Below are positions 9,112-17,423 of a stretch of 64,000 bases of DNA, piece by piece. The notes beneath the pieces are model-generated. The model worked only from the letters and a program-made list of their open reading frames with translations, was not told the DNA's origin and did not search any database. Within the stretch, counting starts at the first letter, position 1. Each line of letters starts with the position of its first letter. The stretch is taken from positions 1 through 64,000 of the forward strand of contig JAJFTJ010000005.1 of assembly GCA_021373015.1 (NCBI GenBank). Reading direction: 5' to 3'. The position numbers were made by a program, and so were the translations under genes. The DNA is from Nitrospiraceae bacterium. Lineage in GTDB: Bacteria > Nitrospirota > Thermodesulfovibrionia > Thermodesulfovibrionales > UBA1546.

Positions 9112-10262
9112 TGAAGCGCATTACAATCCTCGGCTCTACAGGATCAATAGGAAAGAATGCCCTTGATGTAGCAGCAAGATACAAAGACAGATTTAAAATT
9201 GTTGGGTTGACCGCAAGAAATAACATATCACTTCTCGAAGAGCAGATAAGACAGTTTAAGCCGGAGGTTGTTGCAGTGGCTGATGAAGCCAGCGCTGTTA
9301 AGCTGAGGGAAAAACTTGACATGGACATTTTATCAGGTGATGAAGGAATTATTGAGGCTGCATCGCACCCAAAAACTGATTTTGTTCTTTCAGCAATAAT
9401 AGGTTTTGCAGGACTCATGCCCACGCTTGCTGCTATAAATGCCGGAAAAACAATCGGGCTTGCAAACAAAGAGTCTATGGTAGTAGCAGGCGATATCGTA
9501 AAAAACAGCGCAAAAAAATCCGGCTCAAAGATAATCCCTGTTGACAGCGAGCACAGCGCGGTTTTTCAGTGTCTTGAAGGCAGGCATCCTGATTCAGTAA
9601 AAAAAATAGTCCTCACAGCATCAGGAGGGCCGTTTCTGGGAAAGGGAAAAAGCGAACTTGAAAAAGTTACGATTGAAGATGCATTAAAGCATCCCAGATG
9701 GGAGATGGGCAAAAAAATAACGATCGATTCTGCCACGCTGATGAATAAAGGGCTTGAAGTAATAGAGGCGCATTATCTTTTCGATATTGCTCCGGAAAAT
9801 ATTGATGTTCTCATACATCCACAGAGCATTGTGCACTCAATGGTCGAGTTCAAAGACAGAAGTTATATTGCACAGCTTTCTATTCCTGATATGAGAGGGC
9901 CTATTGCATATGCGCTTTCGTATCCTGAGAGACTGAGCGATCCAATGCCAGTGCTTGATTTCAGCAAACTTGATAAACTGACATTTAAGGATCCTGACAC
10001 AAGTAATTTCCCTTGCCTTACATATGCTTATGAAGCATCAAAACTCGGAGGCACAATGCCTGCTGTTTTGAATGCTTCGAATGAGATTGCTGTAAATTCT
10101 TTTTTAAGCAAAATGATAAAATTCACTGACATCCCTTTAGTAATAGAAAAAACAATGAGCAGACATAAGACTGAGACTGTATCAGACCTGAGCATTGTGA
10201 TGAAGGCTGATGACTGGGCAAGACATCAGGCAAAAGAGATTGTAGATAAACTGATAAAATAG
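9111..10262 (+). CDS. dxr: 1-deoxy-D-xylulose 5-phosphate reductoisomerase
   Basis: NADPH-dependent enzyme of the MEP isoprenoid pathway, converting DXP to MEP. I take GTG 9111 as the start: it gives the family N-terminus MKRITILGSTGSIG, has GAGG at 9099-9102, and overlaps the cdsA stop by one base. The result is 383 residues, normal for Dxr. The Rossmann GSTGSIG loop, ANKESMV, PVDSEHSAVFQ, the TASGGPF flexible-loop region, and the metal/substrate segment IDSATLMNKGLEVIEAH are all present. MEP-pathway isoprenoids are substrates for the upstream uppS. Confidence 0.96.
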   Translation: MKRITILGSTGSIGKNALDVAARYKDRFKIVGLTARNNISLLEEQIRQFKPEVVAVADEASAVKLREKLDMDILSGDEGIIEAASHPKTDFVLSAIIGFAGLMPTLAAINAGKTIGLANKESMVVAGDIVKNSAKKSGSKIIPVDSEHSAVFQCLEGRHPDSVKKIVLTASGGPFLGKGKSELEKVTIEDALKHPRWEMGKKITIDSATLMNKGLEVIEAHYLFDIAPENIDVLIHPQSIVHSMVEFKDRSYIAQLSIPDMRGPIAYALSYPERLSDPMPVLDFSKLDKLTFKDPDTSNFPCLTYAYEASKLGGTMPAVLNASNEIAVNSFLSKMIKFTDIPLVIEKTMSRHKTETVSDLSIVMKADDWARHQAKEIVDKLIK

Positions 10263-10292
10263 ATAATCAGAATTAAGAATAAGGAGATATAA

Positions 10293-11648
10293 ATGTCATT
10301 TCTTTCAGCAATAATACTTTTAGGCGTCCTCATTTTCGTGCATGAGTTCGGGCATTTCCTGTTTGCAAAAAAACTCAAGGTAAGAGTTCTGAAGTTTTCG
10401 CTTGGGTTTGGCCCCAAGCTGATAGGAAGAAAATTTGGAGAAACAGAATATCTTATCTCCAGCATACCGCTTGGCGGATATGTGAAGATGCTTGGCGAAG
10501 AGCCAGGCGAGACTTTAAAAGAAGAAGATAAACCATTTGCCTATAATTACCAGCCTGTATGGAAAAGATTTTTGATAGTGGCTTCAGGTCCGATATTCAA
10601 TCTTATTTTTGCCGCTGTGCTTTTCTTTTTTGTCTTTCTATCAGGTGTTCCAATGCCGGAGCCTTACATAGGCACTATTGTTAATAACTCTCCTGCTGAC
10701 AAGGCAGGACTCAGCACAGGCGATAAGGTTATTGAGATTAATAACATCCCTGTTATGAGCTGGTATGAGATAAATGAATCAGTAAGCAAAAGCAAGGGCA
10801 ATGCACTTGCTTTCAAGATAGAAAGAGAAGGGAAAATAATTGAGCTTAATGTAACGCCTGTTAAAGAAACAGAAAAAAATATATTCGGCGAGAAAATTGA
10901 TGTCTTTGAAATAGGAACCTCGCCCTTACTCTATTCTTACATCGGGGAAGTTGTGTCAGATTCACCTGCAAAAAAAGCAGGGATCGAAAAAGGCGACAGG
11001 GTTATAAGAATTCAAGACACGGATATAAAAACATGGCAGGAAATGACCTCAATAATACATCAAAATCCCGGGAAGCCCTTGAGATTCAAGATAAAAAGAG
11101 GAGAACGGATTCTTGATATCATAGTGTCACCAGAGACAAAGACTATAACAGAACCTACAGGCAAGAGAAAAGATATAGGACTGATCGGCATAAAGCCTTT
11201 AGCTAATGAGGTAGAGAAAAAATTCGGATTAATAGATTCACTATATCTTGGTTTCAAAAGAACATGGGACATTTGTGTTCTCACACTTGTTGTAATCGTA
11301 AAATTGTTCCAGAGAATCATACCTGCTGATACACTTGGCGGTCCTATAATGATACTCCAGATGGCAGGAGAGCAGGCATCGATGGGAGCGATGAGTTTCT
11401 TCAGTTTTATGGCAGTAATAAGCATTAACCTTGGAGTGCTTAATCTCCTTCCTATCCCGATACTTGACGGCGGACATCTGATGTTTCTTACTATAGAGGG
11501 AATAAGACGCAAACCATTAAGCGAGAAAGTGATAATTATCTGCCAGAAAATAGGCGTAGCTCTTCTCATTACATTAATGATATTTGTACTATATAATGAT
11601 GTCATAAGAGTAGTAGTTCCTTGGGTAAAAAAACTATTCAGCATATAG
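10293..11648 (+). CDS. rseP: RseP-like site-2 zinc metalloprotease
   Basis: 451-residue inner-membrane protease that cuts transmembrane anti-sigma factors and leftover signal peptides. The zinc site HEFGH is in the first membrane helix (around residue 17), and the second metal ligand is in the LDGGH motif near the C-terminus. Two tandem PDZ domains lie between them (one around IVNNSPADKAGLSTGDKV, the second around VVSDSPAKKAGIEKGDRV), as in Escherichia coli RseP. Start ATG 10293 has a strong AAGGAG site. It is the last member of the uppS-cdsA-dxr-rseP group, and the Nudix gene follows after 8 bases. Confidence 0.96.
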   Translation: MSFLSAIILLGVLIFVHEFGHFLFAKKLKVRVLKFSLGFGPKLIGRKFGETEYLISSIPLGGYVKMLGEEPGETLKEEDKPFAYNYQPVWKRFLIVASGPIFNLIFAAVLFFFVFLSGVPMPEPYIGTIVNNSPADKAGLSTGDKVIEINNIPVMSWYEINESVSKSKGNALAFKIEREGKIIELNVTPVKETEKNIFGEKIDVFEIGTSPLLYSYIGEVVSDSPAKKAGIEKGDRVIRIQDTDIKTWQEMTSIIHQNPGKPLRFKIKRGERILDIIVSPETKTITEPTGKRKDIGLIGIKPLANEVEKKFGLIDSLYLGFKRTWDICVLTLVVIVKLFQRIIPADTLGGPIMILQMAGEQASMGAMSFFSFMAVISINLGVLNLLPIPILDGGHLMFLTIEGIRRKPLSEKVIIICQKIGVALLITLMIFVLYNDVIRVVVPWVKKLFSI

Positions 11649-11656
11649 TTTGATAT

Positions 11657-12112
11657 ATGACAAGACCGGTAAGCTTACAAGCTCAGGTTTCATCAGGCGG
11701 AGTGATATCCAGAAATACATCAGGTATTTCTGAGATAGCGCTCATTGCAGTAAAAGGCGGCAATATCTGGTGCCTGCCAAAAGGTATCATTGAAAAAAAT
11801 GAGAGTCAGGAAAAAGCAGCAGTCAGAGAAGTTCAGGAGGAAACAGGACTTAAAGGAAAAGTCATAGAAAAAATCGGAGAGATATCATACTGGTATTTCA
11901 TCAAAGATAAAAACATAAGAACAAGAAAAACAGTCCACTTTTTTCTAATGTCATATGTTGATGGAAAAACAGAGGATCACAACTGGGAAGTGGATTCGGC
12001 AGAATGGTTTGCGATAGATCAAGCTCTGGAAAAGGTAAGTTACAAAGGCGACAAAGAGATAATAGAAAAAGCAAAAAAGATGCTGGAAGACATAAATTCA
12101 AAGAATAAATAA
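11657..12112 (+). CDS. Nudix (MutT-family) hydrolase
   Basis: 151 residues. The Nudix box is complete: GIIEKNES followed by AAVREVQEETGL, giving the GX5EX7REUXEEXGU pattern with the magnesium-binding glutamates. Members hydrolyse nucleoside diphosphates linked to another moiety. The short form with an N-terminal SSGGVISR strand resembles the diadenosine polyphosphate / ADP-ribose-type subgroup, but the substrate cannot be fixed by eye. It lies eight bases after rseP, so it is likely co-transcribed. Confidence 0.88.
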   Translation: MTRPVSLQAQVSSGGVISRNTSGISEIALIAVKGGNIWCLPKGIIEKNESQEKAAVREVQEETGLKGKVIEKIGEISYWYFIKDKNIRTRKTVHFFLMSYVDGKTEDHNWEVDSAEWFAIDQALEKVSYKGDKEIIEKAKKMLEDINSKNK

Positions 12113-12147
12113 CTAGGATTTTTTGAATATAAGCTATTAGGATATAT

Positions 12148-12606
12148 ATGGCTAGGATAATATTAAGCTGGGATTCCCTAAAAAAAGAGATTGATGCCGC
12201 AAGATCAAAAGGCAGAAAGATTGTCTTTACTAACGGCTGTTTTGATATTATCCATATAGGTCATGTCAGATATTTAAAAGAAGCAAAGACATTCGGCGAT
12301 GTTCTTGTCATAGGCTTAAACTCTGATAAATCTGTATCCCGCATAAAACCAGGAAGACCTATTAATCCGCAGGATCACAGGGCAGAAGTGCTTGCAGCTT
12401 TAGACATGGTTGATTATGTAACTTTGTTTGATGAAGACACTCCATATGAATTAATAAAGATTGTTAAGCCTGATGTTCTTGTCAAAGGCGGGGATTGGAA
12501 AAAAGAAGACATTGTCGGCTCTGACATAGCAAAAGAAACCCACAGTCTTCCATATATAAGCGGCATCTCAACAACCGAGATTATCGAAAAGATTAGAAAG
12601 CTGTAA
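12148..12606 (+). CDS. rfaE2: D-glycero-beta-D-manno-heptose 1-phosphate adenylyltransferase
   Basis: 152-residue cytidylyltransferase-fold protein corresponding to the C-terminal half of HldE. It activates heptose 1-phosphate to ADP-heptose for LPS inner core. The nucleotide-binding motif FTNGCFDIIHIGHVRYL (HIGH-type) is at residues 27-43, with the conserved GLNSDKSVSRIK and KPDVLVKGGDW later. A separate kinase half (RfaE1) is not in the window. Its presence is direct support for a heptose-containing LPS, hence a diderm cell. Confidence 0.93.
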   Translation: MARIILSWDSLKKEIDAARSKGRKIVFTNGCFDIIHIGHVRYLKEAKTFGDVLVIGLNSDKSVSRIKPGRPINPQDHRAEVLAALDMVDYVTLFDEDTPYELIKIVKPDVLVKGGDWKKEDIVGSDIAKETHSLPYISGISTTEIIEKIRKL

Positions 12607-12654
12607 AATTAGCCACAATAAATTATTTTGTAGTTTTGGTTTTAGCAATCACTA

Positions 12655-15600
12655 ATGTATTTCAGCGAGTTTGCTCATAGAATAAGAAATATTCCATATA
12701 CTTCTCATGTATATAACCTCACAGGCTCGTCCATGGCTCTTTTTCTTGCATTGCAAGAAAAACCTTTTGTCATGGTCGAGTCGAACGAAGAGAAGGCAAG
12801 AGAGCTTTATCAGGACATTTTGTTTTTCCGTTCAATAAATCCTTCTAATATAAAAAATAATATTTTTTTTCTGCCTGAGCCTGATAACCCTGAGACAACT
12901 GGACAAAGAGCAGAGTTGATTTATAATCTCACCAAGTTTGATTCGGTCGTGCTTTCAAAAGATGCACTTAATGCAAATTTATGGACTCCTGATGAATTAG
13001 GGGAAGATGCGCTTGTGCTGAATCTCAAATATGAAATCAGTAGAGACTTGTTCGAGAAAAAACTTATAAGGCTTGGTTATAAGCGCGTAGCGCTTGTTGT
13101 TGAAAATGGTGAATTCAGTCATAAAGGATGGGTCTTTGATATTTTCCCATCTTCTGCAAAAGACCCGCATCGAATCGAGTTTTTCGGCGATACAATAGAA
13201 ACAATAAAAACATTTGACGTAAGCACGCAGAAATCCACAGACATTGATAAAGAGCTTGTCATTTTTCCTGCATCAGAACCGGATGAAAACAGCAGATATC
13301 AAATAACGGAGAATAGAAATTATTTTTATTCAGATACAGACGGTCTATCAGATGATATCCCTGAGAATGCTGTAATGCTCTCGCAGTTTTCATTCGCAGG
13401 TGAAGGGATTGATGCAGGGCTGATTTCAATGGCAGGACATGGGATACTGCATGCTGAGAGAAAGACTGTTTATGAGTTTCCTGATGCTTTAAAAAAGATT
13501 TCTGAGAGCAACAATGTTTTGATTGCTGCTTCCTCGCATGGGCAGGCTGAAAGGATAAAGGAGATTCTGTGGGAAAAGGAGATCATAGCTCCGATAATTT
13601 CCAAGGAAGACGCAGCAGATTATGAGGGAAATATTCTGATAACAATCGGCGAGCTTTCATCAGGATTTTTTATCAACGATCTTATTGTCTTAACTGAAAA
13701 AGAGATCTTTGGCGAAAGACAGCATTTCAGGCCTATAAAAAAATCAAGAGTGTCAGAACTTCTTAATACACTTGATGATATTGAGAAAGGTGATTTTGTT
13801 GTTCACAAGGATCACGGCATAGGAAAATTTCTTGGGATTGAAACACATCTGCTTGAGAATTATGAAAGCGATGTCATGATTATTGAATATTCAGGAGGCG
13901 ACAGACTGTATCTGCCTCTTTACGGAATCGAGAAGATAAAAAAATATCATGCTGAAGAAGATATTTTCCCCAAAATTGATAGGCTCGGAGGCATAACATG
14001 GGCGAGGACAAAGGAAAGAGTCAGAAAAAAGATAAAGGAGATGGCAGAAAGGCTTGTGAAACTCTATGCTGAGAGAGAAATTACAAAGGGTTTTTCATTC
14101 AGCCCTGATTCTGAACTTCACAGAGAATTCGATGATTTTTTCCCTTACGTGGAAACCACTGATCAGCATAAGGCGATTGAAGAGATAAAGCTCGACATGG
14201 AGTTGGAAAAACCAATGGACAGGCTCTTGTGCGGTGATGTTGGTTATGGAAAAACAGAAGTTGCAATGCGGGCTGCATTCAAGGCAGTGTTTGACAATAA
14301 ACAGGTTGCTCTGCTTGTGCCTACAACTCTTTTGTGCGAACAGCACTTCAGAACATTTACGCAGAGATTTGCTGCATTCCCTGTGAACATAGACTATCTG
14401 AGCAGGTTCAAGACAAAAAAAGACCAGAACGAGACAATAAAAAAAGTTACGAGCGGAGATGTGGACATACTTATCGGCACACATACATTACTGAAAAAAA
14501 ATATGAATTTTATTAACCTTGGACTTCTTATAATTGATGAAGAACATAAATTTGGTGTTGCCCAAAAAGAAAAGATGAAGGAGATAAAAAAAGGCGTTGA
14601 TGTGCTGATATTAAGCGCAACGCCGATACCCCGTACACTGAACATGGCGCTGTCAGGCATAAGGGGTATGAGTCTTATAGAAACGCCTCCTGAAGAAAGA
14701 CTCGCTGTTAAGAGTATAGTCTCTGAATTCAGGGAAGATATTATCAGAGATGCTGTGGTGAGAGAACTTGAAAGAAAAGGACAGGTATTCTTTGTGCATA
14801 ACAGGATAAGGGATATAGATAAAATCTACGGCAGTATAAATAAGCTTATTCCAGATGCAAGAATTTCTGTTGCCCATGCACAGATGCCTGAGAGACATTT
14901 GGAAAAAATAATGAAACAGTTTATTGCCAAAGAGATTGACATACTTGTCTCTACGGCTATTGTCGGATCAGGGCTTGATATATCAAATGCAAACACAATA
15001 ATTATAAACATGGCTGACAGGATGGGTCTTGCAGATTTATATCAGCTCAGAGGCAGGGTTGGAAGAAGCAATGTAAAGGCATACGCTTATTTTCTTATTC
15101 CTGGAAAAAATATTATTACGAATGAGGCAAAAAAAAGACTCCAGGCTGTGCAGGATATGAGTTACCTTGGCGCTGGATTCAGGCTTGCAATGAAAGACCT
15201 GGAGATAAGAGGCGCTGGGAATTTTCTAGGCGCAGAGCAGTCAGGACACATTCATGCGGTCGGTTTTGATATGTATGTTGAGATGCTCGAAAATGCTGTA
15301 TCAGAAATAAAAGGAATAAAGATTGAGGAAGAGATAGAGCCCCGCATGAGCCTTAGAGTGCCTGCATTCATAACAGAAGAATTTATAGAGGATGTAACAC
15401 TGAGACTGAGCATTTACAGAAAGATTGCATCAGCAAAGAGGGAAGAAGATTTAAACAGTTTATTGGATGAAGTCAGGGACAGATTCGGGAAGCTGCCTGA
15501 TCAGGTGAATAACTTATTCGATATTATGAGGCTGAAGATTGCTGCAAGACAACTAAGGGTTATTGATATGATTGAGGCTGGAGGTTTTATAAAAGTTATA

Positions 15601-15765
15601 TTCTCGCAAGACACAAAAGTAGCTGTGAATAAGATACTCTCACTCCACAACATATACGGCAATAAAATAAAATTTTTAGAACAGGGATTTCAGATAAATG
15701 TCAAAAATCTTTCATGGGCTGAGATTTACTCAATGATAAAGAAAGTTCTGGAAAAACTATTGTAA
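12655..15765 (+). CDS. mfd: Transcription-repair coupling factor Mfd
   Basis: 1036 residues; DNA translocase that removes stalled RNA polymerase and recruits UvrA. Domain order: UvrB-like N-terminal region; CarD-like RNA-polymerase-interacting domain near residue 375 (GDFVVHKDHGIGKFLG); RecG-type helicase core with Walker A GDVGYGKTE near 526, DEEH box (IDEEHKFGV) and SATPIPRTL; second RecA lobe with RGRVGRSN; C-terminal TRCF/D7 domain. It is slightly shorter than the roughly 1150-residue E. coli protein, mostly in the N-terminal half. No obvious Shine-Dalgarno precedes the ATG. Confidence 0.97.
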   Translation: MYFSEFAHRIRNIPYTSHVYNLTGSSMALFLALQEKPFVMVESNEEKARELYQDILFFRSINPSNIKNNIFFLPEPDNPETTGQRAELIYNLTKFDSVVLSKDALNANLWTPDELGEDALVLNLKYEISRDLFEKKLIRLGYKRVALVVENGEFSHKGWVFDIFPSSAKDPHRIEFFGDTIETIKTFDVSTQKSTDIDKELVIFPASEPDENSRYQITENRNYFYSDTDGLSDDIPENAVMLSQFSFAGEGIDAGLISMAGHGILHAERKTVYEFPDALKKISESNNVLIAASSHGQAERIKEILWEKEIIAPIISKEDAADYEGNILITIGELSSGFFINDLIVLTEKEIFGERQHFRPIKKSRVSELLNTLDDIEKGDFVVHKDHGIGKFLGIETHLLENYESDVMIIEYSGGDRLYLPLYGIEKIKKYHAEEDIFPKIDRLGGITWARTKERVRKKIKEMAERLVKLYAEREITKGFSFSPDSELHREFDDFFPYVETTDQHKAIEEIKLDMELEKPMDRLLCGDVGYGKTEVAMRAAFKAVFDNKQVALLVPTTLLCEQHFRTFTQRFAAFPVNIDYLSRFKTKKDQNETIKKVTSGDVDILIGTHTLLKKNMNFINLGLLIIDEEHKFGVAQKEKMKEIKKGVDVLILSATPIPRTLNMALSGIRGMSLIETPPEERLAVKSIVSEFREDIIRDAVVRELERKGQVFFVHNRIRDIDKIYGSINKLIPDARISVAHAQMPERHLEKIMKQFIAKEIDILVSTAIVGSGLDISNANTIIINMADRMGLADLYQLRGRVGRSNVKAYAYFLIPGKNIITNEAKKRLQAVQDMSYLGAGFRLAMKDLEIRGAGNFLGAEQSGHIHAVGFDMYVEMLENAVSEIKGIKIEEEIEPRMSLRVPAFITEEFIEDVTLRLSIYRKIASAKREEDLNSLLDEVRDRFGKLPDQVNNLFDIMRLKIAARQLRVIDMIEAGGFIKVIFSQDTKVAVNKILSLHNIYGNKIKFLEQGFQINVKNLSWAEIYSMIKKVLEKLL

Positions 15766-15813
15766 CTTTTATGTTAAAATAACTAAATTCAAATTTTAAA
15801 AGGATAGAGAAAT

Positions 15814-16521
15814 ATGAAAAAAGGACAGATTTTTTTGCTGATAGTTATGCTTTTGATATGTTCCTGTGCAACAAGCACTGAGAATGTTCAAAAGGCAACC
15901 TCTCATTACAAATTGGGTCTGGCCTATTTCAATGAAAATAATATGCAGTCTGCATTCATAGAGTTTCAGAATGCGCTTAAATACAATCCAGAGGATAAGG
16001 AAGTCCTGTACTCATTAGGTGTCATCTATCTGATTCACTATGAAGAATATGATAATGCCATAGAGTATTTTCGGAAAGCAATAAATGTCGACAGCAATTA
16101 TTCAGAGGCATATAACAATCTCGGTTATGCATATATGATGAAAGGAAAGTATAAGGAAGCAGCGGATGTTTATAATAAAGCTGTTTCAAATAAAGTCTAC
16201 CGCACACCTGAAAAGGCTTATTATAATCTTGGTCAAGTATATTACAGAATGGGGCAGTATGACGATTCTATCGAGGCATATAAAAATGCCCTGAAGAGAG
16301 CAGTTGATTTTTACCCTGCTTATTATGGTATTGCACTAAGCCAAAATGCAAAAGGCAAATACGGAGATTCATCAACAGCCATCACAAGGGCAATAGAGCT
16401 TGATCCAAATTATAAGGGCGACAGGAATAAGGCTATAGGTGATTTCCTGCAGAAGGAAAAAAAATCAAAAGGCGATGAGAAGAAAGATATCACTGATTAT
16501 CTTGAAATTCTCAAATATTAG
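15814..16521 (+). CDS. TPR-repeat lipoprotein (PilF/PilW-like)
   Basis: 235 residues. A lipoprotein signal peptide ends at LLICSC (probable lipidated Cys near residue 18). Then come about five tetratricopeptide repeats: HYKLGLAYFNENNMQSAF, ALKYNPEDKEVLYSLG, SEAYNNLGYAYMMKGKYKEA, AYYNLGQVYYRMGQYDDSIEAY, PAYYGIALSQNAKGKYGDS. Similar proteins act as type IV pilus pilotins (PilF) or generic periplasmic scaffolds. No pilus genes are nearby, so the role stays open. An AAAGGA ribosome site precedes the ATG; the tRNA cluster follows. Confidence 0.8.
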   Translation: MKKGQIFLLIVMLLICSCATSTENVQKATSHYKLGLAYFNENNMQSAFIEFQNALKYNPEDKEVLYSLGVIYLIHYEEYDNAIEYFRKAINVDSNYSEAYNNLGYAYMMKGKYKEAADVYNKAVSNKVYRTPEKAYYNLGQVYYRMGQYDDSIEAYKNALKRAVDFYPAYYGIALSQNAKGKYGDSSTAITRAIELDPNYKGDRNKAIGDFLQKEKKSKGDEKKDITDYLEILKY

Positions 16522-16561
16522 ACTCCTGAAATTTTTTGCTTTTAATTCTTGAAATAATCTG

Positions 16562-16567
16562 TATAAT
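16562..16567 (+). promoter_or_regulatory. Probable -10 box (TATAAT) for the tRNA cluster
   Basis: A perfect TATAAT lies 48 bases before the first tRNA in an otherwise AT-rich gap. The -35 box is not convincing: TTGCTT lies about 20 bases upstream and is weakly placed. A 7-bp hairpin (16589-16595 with 16601-16607) sits between this box and the first tRNA and would be in the leader. Confidence 0.5.
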
Positions 16568-16615
16568 ATTTTTCTTGTGTTTTTAGTTTTTCTGCGTCTG
16601 GCAGAAAGTTAGATT

Positions 16616-16694
<79 letters not shown>

Positions 16695-16700
16695 TAATAA

Positions 16701-16822
16701 ATTTTTGCAAGATAAGCTTTATTGCTTTCACCTATATGAAGCTGCTTCAGCAGATTTTTTCTGAGGTGAATTCTAATGCAAGCTGGAATTAAAATCCGCT
16801 CAGAGGCCATATCTTGTAAAAT
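16701..16822. repeat. Inverted repeat spanning the Pro-Arg tRNA spacer
   Basis: Arms at 16701-16714 and 16810-16822 are imperfectly complementary: seven perfect pairs (CAAGATA with TATCTTG) flanked by A-T and G-T pairs. Nearly the whole 146-base spacer lies in the loop, which itself has shorter complementary pieces (CTGAG near 16763 with CTCAG near 16798). No reading frame or tRNA-like remnant was recognised inside. Confidence 0.45.
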
Positions 16823-16839
16823 ATAAATAATTAAGGTGT

Positions 16840-16916
<77 letters not shown>

Positions 16917-16942
16917 ATAAAAATTATCAAAAGCTAATGTAG

Positions 16943-17011
16943 AAACCAGTTATCAGTATTTGTTTGGGTTTGACGGAATATGGTTGTTTTTGTTTTACTA
17001 ATAACTGGTTT
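16943..17011. repeat. Perfect 11-base inverted repeat in the Arg-His tRNA spacer
   Basis: Arms 16943-16953 and 17001-17011 are exact inverted copies, and the right arm runs into a short T-rich stretch. The 47-base loop is long for an intrinsic terminator, so this may be an inefficient terminator or a processing structure between tRNAs. Confidence 0.5.
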
Positions 17012-17020
17012 TTATTAGTC

Positions 17021-17096
17021 GGTGGGTGTAGCTCAATGGCAGAGCACTGGATTGTGGTTCCAGCTGCTGGGGGTTCGAGTCCCCTCACTCACCCCA
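17021..17096 (+). tRNA. tRNA-His (anticodon GTG)
   Basis: The extra 5' G (position -1) opposite the discriminator C is encoded, as expected for tRNA-His. Acceptor GTGGGTG pairs with CACTCAC with one G-T pair; anticodon loop TTGTGGT gives GTG. CCA is encoded. Confidence 0.96.
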
Positions 17097-17109
17097 TAAT
17101 TCTGTGTAA

Positions 17110-17153
17110 ATTAAAAGTTTAGGGTTGTGCATATATAACTTTAGACTTTTAAT
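17110..17153. repeat. 9-base inverted repeat in the His-Arg tRNA spacer
   Basis: Arms ATTAAAAGT (17110-17118) and ACTTTTAAT (17145-17153) are perfect inverted copies; the right arm directly abuts the next tRNA. It is AT-only apart from one pair per arm, so folding strength is modest. Confidence 0.4.
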
Positions 17154-17230
17154 GCGCCTGTAGCTCAGTGGATTAGAGCATCGGCCTCCGAAGCCGAGGG
17201 TCGCCCGTTCAAGTCGGGTCAGGCGCACCA
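17154..17230 (+). tRNA. tRNA-Arg (anticodon CCG)
   Basis: Acceptor GCGCCTG pairs with CAGGCGC; anticodon loop CTCCGAA gives CCG. CCA is encoded. Its acceptor stem is identical to that of the upstream tRNA-Arg(TCT). Confidence 0.96.
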
Positions 17231-17241
17231 AAAAACGTTTA

Positions 17242-17314
<73 letters not shown>

Positions 17315-17323
17315 CTTTAAAGC

Positions 17324-17357
17324 AAAAGGCTTGCATCTAAAACTGCAAGCTTTTTTT
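17324..17357 (+). terminator. Rho-independent terminator after the tRNA cluster
   Basis: Stem GCTTGCA (17329-17335) pairs with TGCAAGC (17344-17350), extended by A-T pairs on the outside, with an 8-base loop and a run of seven T immediately after. It separates the tRNA transcript from the kinase gene. Confidence 0.88.
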
Positions 17358-17388
17358 ATTTTTTTCATGTGATATAACTAATTTTAAC

Positions 17389-17418
17389 TTGCATAAAATT
17401 TACTAAATTTAGTATAAA
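17389..17418 (+). promoter_or_regulatory. Sigma70-type promoter of the haem sensor kinase gene
   Basis: TTGCAT (17389-17394) and TATAAA (17413-17418) are separated by 18 bases. Only five bases lie between the -10 box and the GTG start at 17424, so transcription would begin at or next to the start codon. Confidence 0.6.
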
Positions 17419-17423
17419 TTGCA

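Noticed and set aside
11060-11644. 194-residue open frame opposite rseP
   Set aside because: It mirrors the rseP frame, has no ribosome site, no family pattern and low-complexity hydrophobic composition; rseP is certain.
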